Of a DNA stretch of 64,000 nt, positions 48,901 through 57,900 are shown one piece after another. The position numbers and the translations under genes were made by a program. This DNA is from Siphonodentalium dalli (lineage: Eukaryota > Mollusca > Scaphopoda > Gadilida > Siphonodentaliidae). The stretch spans positions 215,962,205 through 216,026,204 of the forward strand of contig CP136064.1 of assembly GCA_032622095.1 (NCBI GenBank). The letters are read 5' to 3'. A model generated the notes under the pieces. That model had not been told where the DNA came from. It did not search any database and saw nothing but the letters and a program-made list of their open reading frames with translations. The first letter of the stretch is position 1. Every line of letters begins with the position of its first letter.

Positions 48901-51900
48901 AGTCTTGAGGGCCGATTCAAATTTTGAAATATCTAGTGTAGTTTTGAGAGAAATGTTAGTTGGTTCCAATGAAGGCCCAGCTATCATTCTATTATCCAAT
49001 TAGACAGTCAGTCCTGAAAATTTGGTGCCTGACATTTGCAGAATAAGGTCCCCAGAAGGTGAATTTAGTGATGCTAGCCCAATGTGCTTAGACATCATCT
49101 TCTCTGGAAGTATCTTTATTATCAAACTAACAAGTTTTTTAGTTTCTTTATAAACTTCAAAAAAATAATAGTTCCTTTTTCATTTTTAGTTTAGTTTCTC
49201 CATATCCACAAATTGGCAGATGACACAATGCATAATTGAGGTGTCCAATTGGTGCACATCACAATCTTCACTATCTGAGAACTTAAAATCTGTGTCCAGG
49301 TCTCCCATAGCAGATGAGGCCATGCAGCATGTGGTCCCCAGAGGATGTGTTTGGTGACGCTAGCCCACTGTGCAGGGTAGCATCACTAAATTCACCCTCT
49401 GGGGACCTCATTCTGCAAATGTCTGGCACTATATTTTCAGACATGAAGACAGTATATCAGGAGACTGGTTATAGCTAGATATTTAATCCTTTAATAACTA
49501 TAATTTGATGATAGGTAGTGAGTTGATTTCAATTCATTCAGCCTTCTCAAATTGTGCAGAATTTCTTGCAGAAATGACAGAATTGTTTTTAACAAACATG
49601 TAATGCACATAATATTTACATACGACCCCAATAAAATGATCAATGTGGGCCAAAAAACCAGTGAGCCGCCAAAGTGGAGCTCTGTAGAAATTATTTGATT
49701 ATTTGTTAGCTCTAAGTACTGACATAGAATTTTGGACTAAATACCTATGCAGTCTTCAAAATTAGCTACGACAAAAGGCAATGGCGTAGAAGAAGCCATA
49801 GAAGCCAATATAAAATTTCATCCAATTCTAAAGCAATGCCATAGAAGAAAAATGTCAATTTAAAGGGGACCGGACCTATGTATAGGCTGTTATTGAACAG
49901 ATTGATGTTATTGTAATCATACAAAATTTTGCAGCACTTTCAAACTCAACCTTTGATTAACCCTTTGTGACGGGAACTTTCTGAAATTTTGTTAAAAAAT
50001 TCTGTGCCAATGCATTCTCTTTATATATGCAAGTCTTACATATATAACAGAATACACTGGCCTAGTAATATTTACCATGACCTTGTATGCCAGTGCATCT
50101 CTTACGTGCAAGGCTCTCTATGGGAGACTCGCATATATACTAGTAATAGAATGCACTGGTGCATGATCTTCAATGCTGCACCAGCGCAGCTCCCGCCATG
50201 AAAGGGTTAAGTACCTTTGAGCTGTTCTAGAATTGCTGATGCATCTCTATCTGAGAATCTCAAGACGGGCGGTGGACTCGGTGGCTTCAAGCGGTCTTCC
50301 TCCAGTCTTTGGTAATGTCTCATCTCTCTGGCATATGCCCTCTGGTGGCACTCAAAATCATGCTGGTCATCTCGAGCTTGAGCAAAGTCGATATGAAATC
50401 GTCCAGTGTTCTCCTTATCATCCTTGTTGTCAAGTTTTATTCTGTAACCTAGTTACAAATAGATGGTAATTGTTATTGAAACAGTTGTAAATCTTGTTTT
50501 GTTTTAAATAAGCTAATAAAGGTGGGATTTGATAATGATATCTAAACTATGATCCCACTTGTGGGAGGTTCTGTTGTTCTGTTGGTCAGATTTCGACTAG
50601 ATGCAGTGTGTGTGACTGATGTGATGTTTCTCAACATATAAAACAACCCAATTTTGTAATTAAGTTAGAAAGTCTAACTTAGTGTCCCCCTCCCATTGTA
50701 GGGGGGTCTGGGGGTACTCCCCCTGGAAATTTTTGAAAATGGAATGCTCTGAGAGTGAATCTGGGGCATTCTGAAGCCTTATATTGTGCTATTCAGGTTG
50801 GTAAATTTAGTCACATTTTAGATAACAAATTGTGATTTTTTGTGATTTTCTGTATACATGCATATACTTTGGGCATCACTGTATTTTCAAAATTCTTTTA
50901 TCAACACATTGAACATCATGAACACAAAAACTTCAGAAAGTAAACCAGGTTAATCTCCACTCCACTGTCACTGTATACATACAATTATCAGAATTTATGT
51001 GAGTTTAGTCACATCACAGTTACTGGACATAATGTCCAAGGGGGGTAACAGGTTTTATTTGCATTTATAAAACATACAGGTATCACTAAGAGCTATGTGA
51101 TAGATTTATAAATGCAATTGATTATATAAATGCAATTAAAACCTGTTTTTTTAGGGGACTTTATGCCCAGTAACTATGGTCACATGTGCTGCAAAATGTT
51201 CTTCAGTATAACTTAATATGTCTCTTGTTATTAAAATTTCGGTTGAAGAAAAAAAATAATAATTTGGGCGCATTTTCGTTATTTTGGGCACAACGTTTAA
51301 CGTCGTGGGTTTGGGGATAATCTAAAGGCCTGCATGTAGCGTGTGCCGAGGCATTTATTCATGAAAAGAGTAAAAGCCAAGATGGCTGGTGGTGGCCATA
51401 TTTTTCAAAAGCTCCCATCTAGTGGTGATCCTAAACATGCCTGTAAATTTTCAAAATATTTTTCTGATAAATGAGGGCTGCAGGGTGTGCCAATGGATTA
51501 AAATGTTAAATCCGCAAGAAAAGAAATTGTTGACAGGCGGGCGGATGCATGCCACTCCCCCCCCCCCATGAATGGATGACAGACACCAACCCATGGAAAT
51601 AGCTCAAACTGAGCTAGCTCAAACTTGAGCTAACAGTGATTAAAATAAAGTAGAAGATCATTGTCAGGTAAATGATCACATACTAGTACCAATCAACCAG
51701 AGATTAAAATTCAATCATTCTTGTAATGAGACTCAATTATGAGGAAATTGCAGAAAACGGGGAATTTTGCAAGAATCAAAATGAAAATGATGATTGTGAT
51801 TCCTGTTAAAAATGGACCCTTGCCTGGAAACCTGGTCATATGGAACACGCATTTTAAATAACATAGATTCAAAATACTAATGTTGACTCATATAAAACAT

Positions 51901-54900
51901 TCTAATTGGGCCTATAACTTTTATAATTAAAGAAAAATAAAATTGAGACAAAAAAAACTTACTGTTAAAAAATTTCTTCGAGGACCAATAATATTAATTT
52001 GCAGTAATACAATTAGTGATGCGGACCGGACCACCTTGGGTGGTCCGGTCCACTGCCAAGACGGTCCAGTCCGGTCCGGTCCAGGCCATTCCGGTCCGGT
52101 ACACATGCCTGGACCGGTCCAAAACGGTCCGGTCCACTTATAATAGGCTATATGTTAATGAATTCTCTGTTTTCTCAAAGTTTTACTCTGTATAGTACAA
52201 CCTATAAGGTTACTGAGTTCAGCGCATTGCAATGAGTCCATATTGTATGCATCATTGTCTGTCTCTGGTGGGATATACTGGGAACGATGCACGATAATAG
52301 TATTTCTAGTAATGCGAACATGCACCAATTAAATGTATTGGACAGATATATAGCTAGGGTCAGAATGTGTTATAACCAATCTAACATGGCACATAACTAT
52401 TCGTATGCATGATTCGTATCATACTTATTTTCATTAAATTGAAATTTAAACGAAATAAAAACTATACTATTATTATCTATTGTCTTCTCTGTATTATTGT
52501 TATAATTTGTTGTTGTTGTAAAACATACTCTCCTAGATGGAGAAAATAAAGATATATATACCTAAGTACATCTACTATTGGATTAATGTGACTGTCTTGT
52601 ATATGTATTATGTAATGTGGTTTGCATGTTTCTTCATTTATAACTGTGAAAACCCATAGAATACTCGATTCGATATCCATACAAATTGATTAGTTGATGC
52701 CATGTTACACTGTTTATGACAAATAGTTCCATACTCATTCAGTTGGATGTTTGTTGCATTGATAGGGTGCTACAAAGTGTTGGCCAGTGTAGGATAGTAG
52801 TTATTAAAAACAATTTAGAACGAAACAAGCAATTTTTATATTTTGAAAATGTTTTCAGAATGCTTAACATTTTGCGACATCAAAACAGGCGGCCGGTAAT
52901 CGGCGACAGCAAAGCAGGCGGCCGCCCACACTGGCACTTTCATAAGGAAAGTGACATGTACAAAGTACATCTATACATTGTTCGCGTGGCATCAAACGTT
53001 TAATAGATATTAACCACTTGAATGCGTCAATACATCGTTGCTAATTGATATGACGGCAAATACGCAATAATATTCGCGATAGTTTATTATAACTGAAGTA
53101 AAATAGTGGACCGGACCGGAGAGTACCGGACCAGCGACAAAAAGCGGTCCGGTCCGGTCCAGTGACACCCGGTCTGGACCGGACCGCGGTCCACCCCTGG
53201 ACCGCGGACCGGACCGGTCCAAAGCGGTCCGGTCCGCATCACTAAATACAATTATAGATGTTCTAATTTGGAATAATAATGATGTAAAGTGCATTTTTTG
53301 TGTGGAATGTGCGTTATGAAAGCATCCATTATTATTAATGTCACACAAAGTTTGTTACCTGTTTCCAAAAACTTTGCCAAAAGAATTTTCTGGCCAGCCT
53401 CACTGTGAAACCTGGTGCCCAGGCCATTTCCGGTTCTGACATCAGAATTATCGAGGACATATTCAAAGACTAATCCATCAAGAAAAGGTGGCAAGACATT
53501 GGTAGTTCTGTATTGAGCTATATATTTACCTGATATTGTAAGTGCACGGTCGACACAATCAAAGGTCTCATATCGAATATGACAGAAATTACGCTTGCTC
53601 ATTCTCAAACTCATCATTGGTCCAAACTTTCCAAAAATTTCAGTTATGATTTCCTCCGTGATGGTTTCTGGCATACCTCCAACAAAAATTGTACGACATC
53701 CCGGTGGCCGTTCTCTTGTTGTAGCTATGTTAGCACCTATAAATGAATAAATGGAGCAACACTAAATAACATTTTCACTAAGTGTTTATTTGAGAATAAA
53801 ATTCAAGGATTAATTAAGCTATTTACATAATAAATTATTTTACTGACTTTCAATTAAGTAGACTGATTAGTAACTAATTCCAATGAAAGATCTTTTTAAA
53901 TCTTTTTATTACACCAGGTTGAAAATCTGTCACACTGTTGTTTTATTAACACTTATCGAAAAGCACTACATCATACACGACCAGTGATGATATTCAGATA
54001 CAGTAATTCCTGAATAATCGACCCCTAAACCACAGCAGATTTATGGGAAATTTTTCAGGATATAGTCGGAAATATGGCTTGTTGACATTCATCGGAAAGC
54101 CATATTTCCCATAATTCTGCTGTGGTTAAAGGGTCATATACATTGGGCATTACTATAGTGTTGAGAAGATTAGTGGTGTTCAGAACCCGACTAGAGAAAC
54201 CGACTACAATTTGATTAGTTCAACCCAATCTCACATTTGCATTTATAGACATGTTTGAAAAGGGAATGTTTTTGAGGACGCAATTTTAAGAACTTTTGTT
54301 CTCATTTGCATCTGATTACTCCAGATTACGTAGAAATAATTTTAATATTCAAATGAGCCATGCATGTTTAACCCTTTCATGACGGGAGCTGCGCTGGTGC
54401 AGCATTAAAGTTCCTGTGCCAGTGCATTCTCTTATATATTCACGAGTCTCCCATAGGGAACCTCGCATATATAAGACAATCCACTGACTGACAAGGTGAA
54501 GATAAATATTGTTAGGCCAATGCATTCTCTTATGCGAGGCTCCCTATTCATAGTATGAATGGCATATTACATGTATCCACAAAACACACTGTGTGAGCCG
54601 AGCGTTTGTTCATATACAGCACGTAAATAGTGAGCAATAAGCAAAACACTCAACACCGTGGCGATTTATTTAGGAGAGTGATTCATGGTAACCCATTCAA
54701 TACCGAAATCTTGAGAGGCATGGAATAGCAAGTGCTATACCATTATATTGTAAACAACTTGGTGGCTTTTCTAACCAAAGTTCCCATAGTGGGGTCTCCC
54801 AGATGTTGTGTTTTGCTTACTGTATATTCTTTGTCTACTGTTTGTTTACATAACATGGTGTTTTTTGAATAACACACGAGTACTAATTTTTTTTTATAAA

Positions 54901-57900
54901 TTTATTTCCATACCTGGAGGTGGTGGGTACATAACACAGCTATCCAATTGAACAATCATATGCTTGATGAAGTCACCAGTGATTTCTATAGCCTCTTGCA
55001 CATTTTGTGGAATTTCCTGCTGTGGTGCCGGCATCCCTTGCTGTGGTCCCATTGCTCCCATGTAGTTCCCAAACTGTATAACAATAAAAATATACTTGAT
55101 ATAACTTAACCAAGCAGCAGCCGCCAACAGCAGTATCTCCCACATAGGTGGGCAAAGTTGGGGAAGAGCATCATTTTCAAAATTTGCTAAAAAATAATTG
55201 AAATCAGTTAATAATTGTTTGAGACTGGTTAATATTTGTTTTAGTTCAGGCTTAAAATGAAATTGCAATGCCAAATTTTTTAAATCAAATAGCCGTAACT
55301 CTGGTAAAATCGTATGGTCGGGCCTAGTTTGCGAACTCGATTCAGAAACTGCTCTTGTGAACTCATATATCAAAATTCTTTAAAATTGGTTGATAATTGT
55401 TTGAAATAAACCCTGAACAACTTTTCTTTGGTACTAAATGACAAAATTAGAGAATCAAAGGTCCGTAACTCAGGTAAAAATGTATGGCCGGGCCTAGTTT
55501 GCGAACTAATTTCAGATACTCCTTTTGTGAACTCACATATAAAAAAATCTTTGAAATCCATTGACAATTATTTGAAATAACCCCCGGACAACTTTTCTTG
55601 GGTGTTAACGCAAAAAAAAAGACAATCAAAGGGCCGTAACTCTGGTGAAGATGTCTGGCTGGGCTTAATTTATGAACTCATTTCAGATATTCCCCTTGTG
55701 AACATCTTTGAAATCTGTTGATAATTGTTCCAAATAACCCTGGGACAACTCCTGAATATATGCCCCTGTAACAACAAATGATATAACAGGACAAAATGAG
55801 CATATTACTGTGGGTATTGGAAGGGATAATGAATCCTTGGTAGTATTTATTCGACTGTCAGATGAACTGGACTGCCGCCATCTTAAAATACCAACTTCCT
55901 GTATAAATAATGCAGATCTGATCAGCAACTAATCAGCACAGTTTTACTATGATCAGAGATCGATAAACGGGATTATTGGTTTTTGCCTTTTATTAATTTT
56001 ATTTTCACAGGGTCGATAAAATTAGTAGAGTTGGAGGTCTGGACTAGGGGTGGCAGGTTACCGGAAACATCACTATTATTTTTTAAGCCTCATAAACCTA
56101 CCTGATTAAAGCCAACAGGCTGCATCATCATCATGTTGGGATCAACCATTGGGCCAGAGAATCCCAGTTGTGGCATGCCAACAAAGCCAGGAGTTCCTGC
56201 CATCATTGGGCCCATGCTTGTGCTCATTTGTGCTGCCGTTGTTGAAGTAACATTGTGACCATTGTTCATGTTTGAATTATCAAAGCCTCTGTCAACTGTA
56301 ACAAATGATTAAAGACATGAAATTTATTTTCAAAATAATTCAGATGTAAGGAAAAACAACTGACCTAAACCAGATTTAGTTTGTTGGACATTGCAACACC
56401 AACAACATTCTAAACTAGAAAATAATCTTAAGAGACATTATTCTAGAAAATTTCTTGGCTAGACTGCTTCCAAACTCATCCAATATATTTACGATTAAAA
56501 GATTTAACCCAAATTTGTAAAAAATAAAAACAGATCCAAGTTTGTTGAGCCTGCAGTTCAAGTCTGAGTTAGTGTGCCTGTCATTTGCAGAATGAGGTCC
56601 CCAGATGGTGAATTTAGTGATGCTATCCCACACGGTGGGCTGGCATCACCGAATTCAGCCTCTGGGGACCTCATTTTGCTTAGGCCTCATCTTCTCTGGA
56701 AAGTTTCTTTATTATCAAATTTCTATAGAAACTTCTTCACATAGATTCTATTTCTTTTTTAGTTTAGTTTCTATATTCCTCCAAACTGGCAGATGCCACG
56801 TTGCATAATCGAGGTTCCCAAAGGGTGTACATCACAATATTCACTGTTTGGAAACTTTAATCTGAGTCATGTCTCCCATAGCAGATGAGGCCATGCAGAA
56901 TGAGGTCCCAAGAGGCTGAATTTGGTAAAGCTAGCCCACTGTGTGGGATAGCGTCACTAAATTCACCCTCTGAGAACCTCAGACTTGCTGCAGTTATCAC
57001 TCTAATAATGAAGGATGTCTGACATTACAATGTGAAAAAGAATTCCATCTATAAACAAGAGGCTGAACCTCGTGTACTGCCATATCTCCACGTTGGCAAA
57101 TTAAAACATGGGAAGAGCTGCAAGACGGTATGCAAACAAGAGGCTGCACCTCGGGTGGTGGCATATCCCACCGTGGCTAATTAAAACATGGGCAAGATAG
57201 AACCTAAACAAGAGGCTGCACCCGAGTGGCTGGCATATCCACACCATGACAAATTAAAACATGGGCAAGACGAAACCCAAATATAAAATAAACAAAGATT
57301 AATAAATCTAAAATGGAAAATACTTAGGTCACTAATACTTCTTTAGTGATGAAACAACTCTGAGATTCTGGAGTCGACTAGTCGAACCCCAAAAGTCGAT
57401 TCGAAGTCGACTAGTCGTTACCTGCAGCCAAGAATTACATACCGTAACCTTATTTCTCTCAACACAACAGGTATAAAAAAATTGTAGAGTATCAGCTTTT
57501 TTGAATTCTATAAAACCGGAAGTATTTAGTCACGTGATTTCGATAAACCAGGGTTCTTCAACCGCTCATATTAATAAAAAAAAAGTTCCATTGAAACTGT
57601 GAGTCACGCATGTCAATTTCAACATAATGGAACTTGGAACACCTGGTGACCAGTTACATGTATCTCACGATTGGTGCATGACTTATGTGCTACATTTTGA
57701 ACACATACTGACTACGTAAGTTTTTAACACTGTCACACCTGCGGCAAGTTTCAATACTGTACTTTGCAACCCCTTGTGATGTGAACATCCATAAGGTTAA
57801 GAAATTCGAACTAGGCCTGCCTATAGCAAACATAGAAAGAATTTAAAATTTACCTCTCCAGTTTTGATTTTGCATAGCATTAACATCCATGTCACCTGGT

